Positions 27,798 through 36,859 of a DNA stretch of 64,000 nucleotides are shown in pieces; position 1 is the stretch's first letter; each line of letters starts with the position of its first letter. Under the pieces are notes generated by a model. It had not been told where the DNA came from, did no database searches, and saw nothing but the letters and a program-made list of their open reading frames with translations. A program made the translations under genes and the position numbers. This DNA is from Paenibacillus sp. FSL W8-0426 (GTDB lineage: Bacteria > Bacillota > Bacilli > Paenibacillales > Paenibacillaceae): assembly GCF_037969725.1 (NCBI RefSeq), contig NZ_CP150203.1, positions 6,501,501 through 6,565,500 of the forward strand, written 5' to 3'.

Positions 27798-29072
27798 ATG
27801 ATCCGCCGAAAAAGAGCTTGCTGGGTCGCCGCATTCATGGCATGCGTTCTGCTATTGGGCGGGTGTTCCATTTGGCCAGGGCAGGACGATTCAGCGACCA
27901 GCAAAAAGGTAGCGCTTACATTGTGGTATTGGAACCGTTCCATTGACGACAAGCTGTTAGCCAAGGCACAGGAGCAGTTCCCCAACATTCAACTAACGGC
28001 CCAAAAAATCGGGGGCGACTTCAAAGCCAAACTCAAAACCACGCTTGCAGCCCGTTCCGGCGAACCGGATATCGTTGCGTTGAACGACTGGATCATGGAG
28101 CTCTTTCCGAGTGAGGACCGTTTCTATAACCTGTATGATCTCGGCGCGGGAGACATTGAAGACCAATATCTGGAGTGGAAGTGGAAACAAGGCGTGACGC
28201 CAAGCGGACAAATGATCGGATTCCCGATGGATACGGGACCAACCGCCCTGTTCTATCGCGAAGACCTGTTCCGGGAAGCCGGACTGCCGTCCGATCCGGA
28301 TGAAGTATCCCGTCAGATCAACAGCTGGGAAGCTTATGCAGCGGCCGGCGAGAAGCTCAAGAATGCGTTCGGAGGCAAAGTGTTTCTGACCGACAATATT
28401 GGTAGCGTTTACAATCAAGTGTTGTCTCAAGGCACGGACCGCTACTTCCAGCCGGACGGAACGTTCCTTGGCCTGGATTCGCCTCTGGTCAAGACGAGCT
28501 GGGATACCGCGATATCCTTCAAGGAAAAGGGACTGCTGGCCAATGCCGACGGGTGGACTCCCGGCTGGAACGCAGCCATGAACAACGGGGAAATCGCCTC
28601 CTTCGTGGGCGCTGTATGGATGAAGCAAGTGCTGCAGGAGGCCGCCCCGGATACGTCCGGCAAATGGAGGGTAGCCCGTGCGCCGGGCGGGGATGGCAAC
28701 AATGGCGGATCCTTTTTGTCCATTCTTAAATCCAGCGAACATCCGCAGGAAGCTTTTGAACTGATTCGCTGGCTGCAAAATCCGGAAAACCAATTGGAAC
28801 AATACCAGACGTTGAACCTGTTCCCGTCCGCGCCAAGCGTATTCGATTCGCCTTCCATGAAAGAGGAAGAGCCTTTCTTTGGCGGGCAAGCTACCGGAAG
28901 CGTATTTGCCGAATCGGCACAACACGTCCCGATTGCCTTCTTTGGCGAAAGGTATCCTTCCGTGCATGGCATCATTACGCGGCGCCTGAACGATATCGCC
29001 AAGCAGAATGCCAATCCGCAGCAAGTATGGAATGATACGGTGCAACGCGTCGACCGCGAGCTGCAGCGTTAG
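27798..29072 (+). CDS. Extracellular sugar-binding lipoprotein of ABC importer
   Basis: 424 aa. A lipoprotein signal peptide ends in LLLGGC with the lipidated Cys at position 23. The mature protein is a type-1 solute-binding protein (KVALTLWYWNRSIDDKLLAKAQEQ at the N-terminus, GFPMDTGPTALFYREDLF typical of sugar-binding members). It delivers a carbohydrate to the two permeases encoded immediately downstream. The start at 27798 has AAGGGGGT seven bases upstream. Ligand is unknown. As usual for this class, no ATPase is present, so a shared MsmX-type ATPase elsewhere is expected. Confidence 0.92.
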   Translation: MIRRKRACWVAAFMACVLLLGGCSIWPGQDDSATSKKVALTLWYWNRSIDDKLLAKAQEQFPNIQLTAQKIGGDFKAKLKTTLAARSGEPDIVALNDWIMELFPSEDRFYNLYDLGAGDIEDQYLEWKWKQGVTPSGQMIGFPMDTGPTALFYREDLFREAGLPSDPDEVSRQINSWEAYAAAGEKLKNAFGGKVFLTDNIGSVYNQVLSQGTDRYFQPDGTFLGLDSPLVKTSWDTAISFKEKGLLANADGWTPGWNAAMNNGEIASFVGAVWMKQVLQEAAPDTSGKWRVARAPGGDGNNGGSFLSILKSSEHPQEAFELIRWLQNPENQLEQYQTLNLFPSAPSVFDSPSMKEEEPFFGGQATGSVFAESAQHVPIAFFGERYPSVHGIITRRLNDIAKQNANPQQVWNDTVQRVDRELQR

Positions 29073-29126
29073 GTTGTATGAATGGCACCGCCCATGCAAG
29101 GATGACCCGCAAAGGAGGAAATTCCC

Positions 29127-30077
29127 ATGGCCGTAACTGAACCGCGCCTTACTCCGGATCAAGCCGGCGCACGCCCCGATCTGGATCGTCAGAAACCTCT
29201 CCTGTCCCGCATCTGGGAAAACCGCTCGTTATATGTAGCTATTTCGCCGTTTTATATTCTGTTTGCCGTCTTCGGACTCTTTCCGATCGGATTTTCATTA
29301 TATCTTGCCTTCCACAAGTGGGATGGCATCGGCATCATGACCTATAACGGACTGAACAATTTCAAATACATGTTAACCGATGCCGAGTTCTGGCAGGCGG
29401 TGGGGAACACCTTTGCCATCTGGATCTACTCGACGATTCCGATGCTCTTCTTTGCCCTGATTATAGCCTTCCTGCTGCATGCACCGTTTGTGAAATTCCG
29501 TACCCTCTTCCGCGTCGGCTATTTTCTGCCCAACGTCACGTCCATCGTGGCCGTTGCCATTATTTTCGGGGCCTTGTTTGCCAACAATTACGGCTTCCTC
29601 AATTATTTGCTGCAATCGGTCGGCCTTCCGGTCGTGGAATGGCTGAATGCGCCATGGGGCATCAAGGTTGCGATTTCTTCCATGGTCGTCTGGCGCTGGA
29701 CCGGGTATAATGCCGTCATTTACCTGGCCGGTCTCCAGAGCATTCCCCAAACGCTGTACGAAGCTGCCCGCATTGACGGGGCTTCGGGCGTGCAGTCCTT
29801 TTTCCGAATTACGATCCCGATGCTGCGGCCCGTCATTCTGTTCACAGTCATCACGTCGACCATCGGCGGCATGCAGCTGTTTACGGAACCGCAAATTCTG
29901 GTGGGCAATGACGGCGGATCAGGCGCTGCCGGAATGACGATCGTGCTTTATTTGTACCGGGAATCGTTCATCAACAACTATTTCGGATACGGTGCTGCCG
30001 TCGGGTGGGGCATGTTCCTGATCATCGCGCTGTTCTCGATCGTGAACTGGAAGCTCGTTCAAGGCAAGTCATCCTGA
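29127..30077 (+). CDS. Sugar ABC transporter permease (MalF/UgpA-type)
   Basis: 316 aa with six membrane helices after a cytoplasmic N-terminal tail of about 45 residues. The EAA loop contacting the ATPase is visible as LYEAARIDGASGVQSFFRITIPML. It pairs with the next permease to form the channel for the binding protein encoded upstream. Start with AAAGGAGG upstream, 55 bp after the binding-protein gene. Confidence 0.93.
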   Translation: MAVTEPRLTPDQAGARPDLDRQKPLLSRIWENRSLYVAISPFYILFAVFGLFPIGFSLYLAFHKWDGIGIMTYNGLNNFKYMLTDAEFWQAVGNTFAIWIYSTIPMLFFALIIAFLLHAPFVKFRTLFRVGYFLPNVTSIVAVAIIFGALFANNYGFLNYLLQSVGLPVVEWLNAPWGIKVAISSMVVWRWTGYNAVIYLAGLQSIPQTLYEAARIDGASGVQSFFRITIPMLRPVILFTVITSTIGGMQLFTEPQILVGNDGGSGAAGMTIVLYLYRESFINNYFGYGAAVGWGMFLIIALFSIVNWKLVQGKSS

Positions 30078-30097
30078 TGTGACAAGGAGGAGCGCTC

Positions 30098-30925
30098 ATG
30101 GCATCCAAACACCTCAAATCGTTCGTGCTTTATATCGGCTTGGCCGCAGGCATGATCATTTCGATGTTTCCGTTCTACTGGCTGGTCGTCATGTCTACCC
30201 GAACCACGTCCGACATTTATGCTTTTCCGCCCAGGCTCTGGTTCGGCGGGGAGCTATGGAACAACATCACCCGGGTGATGCAGCAAATCGACTTCTGGGG
30301 AGCTTTTGTAAACACGTTTCTCGTCGCAGCCACGGTCACGCTGCTGGTGCTGTTCTTCGATTCCCTTGCCGGTTTTGCCTTTGCAAAGTTTGAATTCCCC
30401 GGCAGAAAGTGGCTCTTCGTTGTGCTGCTCGCCACGATGATGGTACCTTCGCAGCTGTCGCTCGTTCCATCGTTCGTGTTGATGGCTACCTTCGGCTGGG
30501 TCGGCTCGTTCAAAGCATTGATCATTCCGGGCATGGTCAACGCCTTCGGCATATTCTGGATCCGGCAGTATGCGACCGAGTCGATTCCAAGCGACCTGCT
30601 CGACGCGGGTCGGATCGACGGATGCGGATTCTTCCGACTATACTGGAACGTTGCCCTACCGATCTTGCGACCTGCCTTTGCTTTCCTCGGCGCCTTCACG
30701 TTCATCGGCGTATGGAACGACTATTTGTGGCCGCTTATCGTCCTGACCGACGAACGAAAGTACACGCTGCAGATTGCGTTATCCCAACTGAACGGGCTAT
30801 ACAACACGGACTATGCCATGGTTATCGCCGGCACGCTGCTGGCAGTCATTCCGCTCATCGTCATGTTCCTGTTCATCAGCCGCCAGTTCATCTCGGATAT
30901 CGCAGCCGGGGCAGTAAAAGATTAA
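30098..30925 (+). CDS. Sugar ABC transporter permease (MalG/UgpE-type)
   Basis: 275 aa, six helices. The EAA loop reads LLDAGRIDGCGFFRLYWNVALPIL, slightly diverged from the usual EAA-x-x-DG. It forms a heterodimer with the preceding permease. AAGGAGG lies before the start, 20 bp after the upstream gene. Third gene of the ABC operon; the FGGY kinase gene follows after 100 bp. Confidence 0.93.
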   Translation: MASKHLKSFVLYIGLAAGMIISMFPFYWLVVMSTRTTSDIYAFPPRLWFGGELWNNITRVMQQIDFWGAFVNTFLVAATVTLLVLFFDSLAGFAFAKFEFPGRKWLFVVLLATMMVPSQLSLVPSFVLMATFGWVGSFKALIIPGMVNAFGIFWIRQYATESIPSDLLDAGRIDGCGFFRLYWNVALPILRPAFAFLGAFTFIGVWNDYLWPLIVLTDERKYTLQIALSQLNGLYNTDYAMVIAGTLLAVIPLIVMFLFISRQFISDIAAGAVKD

Positions 30926-31025
30926 TTTAAATTCCAGATACGGGTAATTTTGATCCGTCCCTGAATTCTGATATGCTTGATGGCAGAGTACCCACCAGAC
31001 GTTTCAGAAAAGAGGGATAGCAACC

Positions 31026-32576
31026 ATGGCTTCTTCACGTTATATGATCGGCGTGGATATCGGCACTACCTCCACCAAGGCCGTCCTGTTCGAACAAAAC
31101 GGAACGATCGTGGCCCAGGGCAGTGTCGATTATCCGCTATACACGCCTACGCCTGCCATTGCGGAGCAGGATGCGGACGACATTTTCAACGCCGTCTTGG
31201 CTTCGGTCAAACAGGCTACCTCCACTGCAGGCATTCAGCCGGGCGAGGTCATGCTGGTGTCATTCAGTTCGGCGATGCATAGCATCTTGCCCGTAGACGA
31301 GCATGGCAAACCGTTAATGCGGGCCATGACTTGGGCGGACAACCGTAGCGCCGAATGGACGGAAGCGCTCAAAGCCGATATGAACGGCCACGAAATATAT
31401 TTGCGGACCGGGACGCCGATTCACCCGATGTCGCCTTTGACCAAAATCATGTGGTTCACCCGGGAAGAGCCCGAGTTGTTCAAACGGACGCACAAACTGG
31501 TTTCCATGAAAGAATATGTATTCTACCAGCTGTTCTCCGACTACGTCATCGACCATTCCATGGCATCGGCTACCGGAATGATGAACCTGGAGAAGCTGGA
31601 TTGGGACGAAGAAGCGCTCCATGTCGCGGGCATTACGCCGGAACACCTGTCCAAGCTCGTGCCGACAACCCATGTGATCAAACAAGGGTTGAATCCGGAA
31701 CACGCCAAGGCGATGGGAATTGCCGAAACGACTCCTTTCGTGATCGGAGCAAGCGACGGCGTACTCTCCAATCTCGGGGTCAACGCCATCGATCCGGGCG
31801 TGGTCGCGGTCACGATCGGTACCAGCGGCGCCATCCGTACGGTCGTGGACAAACCCGTAACCGATCCGAAGGGACGCTTTTTCTGTTACGCACTCACCGA
31901 GAATGCATGGGTGATCGGCGGTCCGGTCAACAACGGCGGCGTGATCTTCCGCTGGATTCGCGACGAATTCGCCGCATCGGAGGTAGAGACGGCCAAACGG
32001 CTCGGCATCGATCCGTACGAAGTGCTTACCCGGGTTGCCGAAAACGTGCCTCCGGGTTCCGAAGGCTTGCTGTTCCACCCTTACATGACGGGAGAACGCG
32101 CCCCACTCTGGAATCCGAATGCGCGCGGCTCCTTCTTCGGCCTGACGCTGCATCACAAAAAGGAGCATATGATCCGCGCGGCGCTCGAAGGCGTGCTCTT
32201 CAACCTGTACACGGTGATGTTGGCCATCGAGGAAAAAATCGGACGCCCCGCCAAAATCCAGGCTACGGGCGGCTTTGCCCGCTCCGAGCTGTGGCGGCAG
32301 ATGATGGCCGACATCTTCGATCAGGATGTCATCATTCCGGAAAGCATCGAGAGCTCCTGCCTGGGCGCAGCCGTACTCGGCCTGTATGCGCTGGGCCGCA
32401 TCGATTCGCTGAGCGCCGTATCGGGCATGATCGGTTCGACCCACCGGCACAAGCCGGACCCGGACAGCGTGCGTGTCTACCGCGAGCTGCTGCCGATCTT
32501 CATCCGCATCTCGCGCAAATTCGATGAAGAATACGCGGACATCGCCGCTTTCCAGAACAAGGCTGCACGGCAATAA
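31026..32576 (+). CDS. gntK: FGGY-family sugar kinase, gluconokinase-like
   Basis: 516 aa (Bacillus GntK is 513). Phosphorylates a sugar acid or polyol, best matched to gluconate giving 6-phosphogluconate. Motifs: MIGVDIGTTSTKAVLFEQNG at the N-terminus, the catalytic Asp region MTWADNRSAEW, the ATP-side VTIGTSGAIRTV and ATGGFARSELWRQ. AGAGGGA precedes the start. It follows a sugar ABC transporter by 100 bp with no terminator, so the transported sugar could be its substrate. Other gnt genes are absent, so the symbol is by similarity only. Confidence 0.85.
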   Translation: MASSRYMIGVDIGTTSTKAVLFEQNGTIVAQGSVDYPLYTPTPAIAEQDADDIFNAVLASVKQATSTAGIQPGEVMLVSFSSAMHSILPVDEHGKPLMRAMTWADNRSAEWTEALKADMNGHEIYLRTGTPIHPMSPLTKIMWFTREEPELFKRTHKLVSMKEYVFYQLFSDYVIDHSMASATGMMNLEKLDWDEEALHVAGITPEHLSKLVPTTHVIKQGLNPEHAKAMGIAETTPFVIGASDGVLSNLGVNAIDPGVVAVTIGTSGAIRTVVDKPVTDPKGRFFCYALTENAWVIGGPVNNGGVIFRWIRDEFAASEVETAKRLGIDPYEVLTRVAENVPPGSEGLLFHPYMTGERAPLWNPNARGSFFGLTLHHKKEHMIRAALEGVLFNLYTVMLAIEEKIGRPAKIQATGGFARSELWRQMMADIFDQDVIIPESIESSCLGAAVLGLYALGRIDSLSAVSGMIGSTHRHKPDPDSVRVYRELLPIFIRISRKFDEEYADIAAFQNKAARQ

Positions 32577-32582
32577 GCATCG

Positions 32583-32671
32583 CCTGATCACGGCAACGGC
32601 AGCGTTCCCGTGATCAGGGCGTAGAATCCGGCAGCCCTCCGGTATCGGGAGGGTTGTCGGTTTTCTTTTTT
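32583..32671 (+). terminator. Double-hairpin terminator after gntK-like gene
   Basis: First stem CCTGATCACGG/CCGTGATCAGG (32583-32618), then CCGGCAGCCCTCC/GGGAGGGTTGTCGG (32628-32660) followed by a T-rich tail to 32671. Confidence 0.85.
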
Positions 32672-32730
32672 CTATGGTATCTCATCTCGCTTGGAGACCT
32701 TATTCTATATATGATGGGAGAATGAATTTC

Positions 32731-33534
32731 ATGGACAAAAAAGCACTCAAAATATTGCAAAGTTTCTTCTGGGGAAACGGCGGATGGAAATCGCCGCAGA
32801 CTCCTTTTACGGGGGAAGACTTCGAGTATGCCAAAAGCAAAGGCGTCATGTTCGACCCTCTCACCATTTCGCATGATGAAATCGTTCAGCGGCTGCACTC
32901 CATGCACCAGAAACACAACATCAAGGAACAGGCGGCCATCGCATTTCTGCACAGCCTGTCCACGCGAAAAGTACATCTTCGCAGCGCGCTTTCCAGTTGG
33001 GCCCTGACGGCGCCTTTGCCGCTGCATACCTACGGCGAGCGTCCGGCCCTTCATGCCAATTCCAGCGCATGTGGAGACTGCAACTTCCAACGGCTGCGTT
33101 CCGATCGCGAGTACGTCGCTCAGGACTTGAACGTCCTGAATTTTGAACGCATACGGTGGGGCGGGGTGCGCCATGATCTGCTGTTATACTGCCTGATGGA
33201 TTTGGAGCTGCTGTTAACTGACGAAGATACCTATGAAGTAACCGATGCCGATATCGCCATCCTGCGCGGCATGCTGGAAACGATATATGCCTGTGAGCCT
33301 GGTGAGGGTGCTCGCAAGCTGGAGAAGCGGTGGAAAACCATCTTCCCGTCCAACCAATATGAGCGCGATGCCATTCTGGAAATTTGGAGCGCAGCCGGCA
33401 TTTTAGCCGAGACAGATACACCGCGCATCGGAAGAGGTGGTTCAAGCGATTTCCGTTTTGCCTCGACCTGGCAAGGGAATGACCGGTACAGTGAAGAAGC
33501 TGTGAAATCGTATTTCGGAGCTTGGCTTTCCTGA
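32731..33534 (+). CDS. Uncharacterised cytoplasmic protein
   Basis: 267 aa from ATG 32731 (GGGAG ten bases upstream; ATG 32722 is also in frame but too close). No signal peptide or membrane helix. I do not recognise the family. Visible features: a Trp/Gly-rich N-terminus (FFWGNGGWKSP), a CGDC pair (residues about 112-115), several Arg/Asp-rich helices and a C-terminal ASTWQGNDRYSEEAVKSYFG stretch. The Cys pair alone is too little for a zinc ribbon. It has its own transcription unit between two terminator/promoter boundaries. Confidence 0.7.
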   Translation: MDKKALKILQSFFWGNGGWKSPQTPFTGEDFEYAKSKGVMFDPLTISHDEIVQRLHSMHQKHNIKEQAAIAFLHSLSTRKVHLRSALSSWALTAPLPLHTYGERPALHANSSACGDCNFQRLRSDREYVAQDLNVLNFERIRWGGVRHDLLLYCLMDLELLLTDEDTYEVTDADIAILRGMLETIYACEPGEGARKLEKRWKTIFPSNQYERDAILEIWSAAGILAETDTPRIGRGGSSDFRFASTWQGNDRYSEEAVKSYFGAWLS

Positions 33535-33585
33535 ACTTACCACGATGGCGACAAGAGCTTCCGGGCAATAATGACAATAATGACA

Positions 33586-33615
33586 TCGACAGACTTCCTG
33601 CCGAACTCGTATAAT
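33586..33615 (+). promoter_or_regulatory. Promoter of tagO-like gene
   Basis: TCGACA (33586-33591), 18-bp spacer, perfect TATAAT (33610-33615), about 38 bp before the start codon. Confidence 0.6.
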
Positions 33616-33653
33616 AGGGGAAATATGGAGATGGGAGTGAAACAAGCAAAGTT

Positions 33654-34613
33654 ATGTTATATTTAGCTGCATTTCTGTTGTCATTTGCTGTCGTGGTCCT
33701 GCTCATTCCTCCGCTTGGGCGTCTTGCCCACCGTCTTGATTTCGTGGACAAGCCCCGCGAGGACGTGGAGCGCAAACTCCACAGGCAGCCCATTCCGCTG
33801 ACGGCAAGCTATGCGATATTTACAGGATTTTTTCTTACATATATTTTGTTCACCAAACAGTTGTCTATGGAAACGGCCGCCCTGTTCGTCGGCGGGATGC
33901 TGCTTCTGACGATCGGCACCATCGACGATTGGTATAAAACGAAGGGCAAGGACTTTCCAGCGCTGCCCAAAATGATTATCCAGATTTCCGCGGCGGTGCT
34001 CGTTTTTGCCTCAGGCATCGCTTTTACGGGATTCGTTAATCCGCTGACGTCCGAATATGTCATGCTCCCGGTCTGGCTGCAGTTCATCCTGACCATTCTA
34101 TGGATTTTCGGCGTAACTACCGTCATTAACTTTTCCGACGGTATGGACGGGCTGGCTGGCGGACTTTCGGCCATTTCCGCTGTCACGCTGTTCGTCGTAG
34201 CGCTGGCGAAAGGACAGGCTGATTCAGCCCTGATGTCCATCGTACTGGTAGGCGTCACGGTTGGTTATCTGAAATACAACAAGCCGCCTGCGAAAGTGTT
34301 CATGGGTGATGCGGGCGCAACCTTCCTAGGTTTCATCCTGGCAGTCATCGCTCTTGACGGAGCATTCAAGCAAGCAACGATGCTGTCGCTCTTTATTCCG
34401 ATCCTTGCGCTTGGCGTACCGATCTTTGACAACATCTTTGTCGTGGTCAAACGTTTCCTGCAAGGAAAAGCGATCTACCAGGCCGATGCCAGCCAAGCCC
34501 ACTATCGTCTGCTTCGGGCAGGCTTGAGCCATAAACAGGTCGTAGGCGTGCTCTATCTGATCAGCACATGCCTGTGCCTGTCATCGATCATTCTGCTGCT
34601 CGTCGAGCGATAG
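33654..34613 (+). CDS. tagO: Undecaprenyl-phosphate N-acetylhexosamine-1-phosphate transferase (TagO/WecA-like)
   Basis: 319 aa with about ten membrane helices. It transfers GlcNAc-1-phosphate from UDP-GlcNAc to undecaprenyl phosphate, the first step of wall teichoic acid or other polymer linkage. The MraY/WecA motifs are in order: GTIDDWYK, NFSDGMDGLAGG with the catalytic Asp cluster, VFMGDAGATFLG and AHYRLLRAGLSH. The ribosome binding site is weak and distant. WecA and TagO cannot be distinguished from sequence alone. Confidence 0.92.
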   Translation: MLYLAAFLLSFAVVVLLIPPLGRLAHRLDFVDKPREDVERKLHRQPIPLTASYAIFTGFFLTYILFTKQLSMETAALFVGGMLLLTIGTIDDWYKTKGKDFPALPKMIIQISAAVLVFASGIAFTGFVNPLTSEYVMLPVWLQFILTILWIFGVTTVINFSDGMDGLAGGLSAISAVTLFVVALAKGQADSALMSIVLVGVTVGYLKYNKPPAKVFMGDAGATFLGFILAVIALDGAFKQATMLSLFIPILALGVPIFDNIFVVVKRFLQGKAIYQADASQAHYRLLRAGLSHKQVVGVLYLISTCLCLSSIILLLVER

Positions 34614-34774
34614 AAGATGTCCATCCCGGCGTCTGCCAGACTTTGCAATATTCAGTCGATGTTAGAGCGTGTGGCTTGGCAACCTGAAGCATGCAGAAAG
34701 GAACGATTCCCGCAGGGAATCGTTCCTTTTGGCTTTCATCTGAACTTGTCGCTACCCCCACCGCCTTCTTCAGT

Positions 34775-35692
34775 TTACATCAGGCCGTTTTGAATGACGT
34801 TGTTGCTGCCGCTGCGACCAGACCTTCCATACAGCCGCTGCACGGTTTCTACGAACAATTTCGTCGCACTGGATGCTTCGGCAAACGAAGGCAAGGCCAG
34901 GTCTACCTCACGGTAGATTTTAGGCTCCAGCTTAATGGCCTTCAGTTCTGCCGGCAGCCCGGCGAGAAGCATGGTCGGCAGCAATGCCACGCCGAGCCCC
35001 TCCTGAACCATGTTCAGGCAAGCGTTGACGTTATGGACCGTGAAACTGACGTTCAGTCCTGCCTTGCTGCGCCGGAAGATGTCATAGATCGGCACCTCGT
35101 AACCGCCGTTGCAGATAATGAAAGCCACGCCTTCAAGCTGGCGGATGGACAGTACGGTTTCGCTTGCCAGCGCATGGTCATCTCTGCACACAAGCTGCAT
35201 CTCTTCTTCAAGCAGCGGAATGCTCTCGAATTCCCCCTGCTCCGATGCAATAATCAGGCCGACATCGATTTCGCGTTGGTCCAGCCACTCCCTAATGTCG
35301 TTTACCGTTCCTTCACGCAAGTCGAATTCAATGCCCGGGTAACGTTCGCGAATGTCGCGAATGACGCGTGGCAGCAGGTGCGTAGACGTCATTGGGAACG
35401 ATCCGATGCGAATCTTGCCGATTTCCAACCCTTTCTCGGCAGCGACCAATTGTTCCATCTGTTCAAACTGCTTCAAAATGACGCGGCTCTGGACAAGCAG
35501 GCGGCTGCCGATATCGGTCAGCATCAGTCCTTGGCGGCGGTCGCGGATCATCAGCCTGACGCCCAGCTCGTTCTCCAATGCGGAGATGGACCGGCTGACG
35601 GCAGGTTGCGTGATGTTCAGCTTTTCCCCGGCCCGGGTGAAGCTGCCGGTTTCGGCTACTTGAACGAATAATTCCAATTGTGCTCTATTCAT
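34775..35692 (-). CDS. LysR-family transcriptional regulator
   Basis: 305 aa starting MNRAQLELFVQVAETGSF, the standard LysR N-terminus; the frame stays open for 15 more codons, and the nearest GGAG is 15 bases upstream. HTH LNITQPAVSRSISALENELG is followed by the effector domain (90-300). It is divergent from an EamA/DMT-family transporter gene, with only about 150 bp between the starts. It probably controls that transporter; effector unknown. Confidence 0.9.
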   Translation of the reverse strand: MNRAQLELFVQVAETGSFTRAGEKLNITQPAVSRSISALENELGVRLMIRDRRQGLMLTDIGSRLLVQSRVILKQFEQMEQLVAAEKGLEIGKIRIGSFPMTSTHLLPRVIRDIRERYPGIEFDLREGTVNDIREWLDQREIDVGLIIASEQGEFESIPLLEEEMQLVCRDDHALASETVLSIRQLEGVAFIICNGGYEVPIYDIFRRSKAGLNVSFTVHNVNACLNMVQEGLGVALLPTMLLAGLPAELKAIKLEPKIYREVDLALPSFAEASSATKLFVETVQRLYGRSGRSGSNNVIQNGLM

Positions 35693-35843
35693 AACAATAT
35701 GGTTATACTCCTTATGAATAACATGCATTTCAATCATGGGTGTTTATATTGTACCATGTAGTATACAGTATCATCCATCAGGACGATACATCGTGACTAT
35801 CATGCGTCCGTGTCAGGTGCAATTAAGGAAAAGAGGGATTCAC

Positions 35844-36743
35844 ATGCAGCTTTCCCGTTTCAAAACGAACGTATATCTCGGCATTCTTGTCCTCCTGTGG
35901 GGCTGGAACTGGCCGCTCACGAAGTATGGGTTAATCTTTATGCCTCCGCTTCTGTTTGCAGGCTTCCGCCTGCTGATCGGGGGCGTCATTCTCGTGCTCA
36001 TCGCCCTTCCGCGGCTGCGCATGCTGCGGCTAAAGGAGAACTGGCCCGTGTATGCCCTGTCCGCACTACTGAACATCGTGTTTTACTACGGTTTTCAGAC
36101 CGTTGGTTTGGCCCATGCGCCGGCAGGCCTGTTCTCCTCCATCGTTTTCCTGCAGCCCGTGCTGATTGGCATTGGAGCCTGGCTATGGCTGGGCGAGTCG
36201 ATGAATGCCATCAAAATCGTCGGACTGGTGCTCGGCTTCGCAGGGGTCGCCACGATCAGCATCGGAGGCATCACGGGCAACGTCTCGGCAGCGGGCATCG
36301 CGTTGGCGCTGGCCTCTGCCATTAGCTGGGCCCTCGGCGCGATTTATATGAAAAAAAATGCGGCTCGCGTCGACGGGCTATGGATGACGGCAACGTCGGT
36401 ATTGGCCGGAGGCATCGTGTTGACGGCCACGGGAAGCATCACTGAGAGCTGGGCCTCGGTGCGCTGGACGATTCCGTTCATGCTGGACACATTGTTCATT
36501 GCACTGCTGGTCATCGCGCTGGGATGGTTGCTGTATTTCAAACTGCTCGGCTCCGGCGAAGCCAGCAAGGTCGGTTCGTTCACCTTCCTGATTCCGCTGG
36601 TCTCCATCCTGACCAGCGTGCTCATGTTCGGCGAGAGCGTCAGCCTGAATCTGATTGCCGGCCTGGTCCTGATTTTGTTCAGCATCGTGCTGGTTAATCG
36701 CCGCACAGCAGGACCGCAAACGGCTAAATCCTCAGCTTCATAA
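35844..36743 (+). CDS. EamA/DMT-family transporter
   Basis: 299 aa with ten predicted membrane helices in two EamA repeats (about 8-135 and 150-285). Conserved GWNWPLTKYGL near the N-terminus, FYYGFQTVGLAHAPAGLFSSIV and LWLGE in the first repeat, LIPLVSILTSVLMFGE in the second. Drug/metabolite exporter family; substrate unknown, amino acids or metabolites are typical. Start chosen at MQLSRFK with GAGGG six bases upstream. Divergent from a LysR regulator. Confidence 0.92.
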   Translation: MQLSRFKTNVYLGILVLLWGWNWPLTKYGLIFMPPLLFAGFRLLIGGVILVLIALPRLRMLRLKENWPVYALSALLNIVFYYGFQTVGLAHAPAGLFSSIVFLQPVLIGIGAWLWLGESMNAIKIVGLVLGFAGVATISIGGITGNVSAAGIALALASAISWALGAIYMKKNAARVDGLWMTATSVLAGGIVLTATGSITESWASVRWTIPFMLDTLFIALLVIALGWLLYFKLLGSGEASKVGSFTFLIPLVSILTSVLMFGESVSLNLIAGLVLILFSIVLVNRRTAGPQTAKSSAS

Positions 36744-36820
36744 AAGCATCACCGCGTTGCTATAAAAAAATTTTTAGCCAAACTTGGGCTAAAAAGATAG
36801 GGATTCCCTCTCACATCTGG

Positions 36821-36826
36821 TATAAT
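36821..36826 (+). promoter_or_regulatory. -10 element upstream of thrC
   Basis: An exact TATAAT about 34 bp before the start. No good -35 lies at 16-18 bp. A hairpin (TTTTTAGCC/GGGCTAAAAA, 36768-36796) lies just upstream and may terminate the previous transcript. Confidence 0.4.
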
Positions 36827-36859
36827 AGCAAAAAATTTCAGTAACTTGAGGGGATGACT

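Noticed and set aside
27993..29162. 389-codon minus-strand open frame
   Set aside because: Antisense to the sugar-binding lipoprotein gene, which has a signal peptide, a ribosome binding site and family motifs.
36768..36796. TTTTTAGCC/GGGCTAAAAA hairpin as an attenuator for thrC
   Set aside because: It lies upstream of the likely thrC -10 element and has no T-run on the plus strand, so it is not in the thrC leader.
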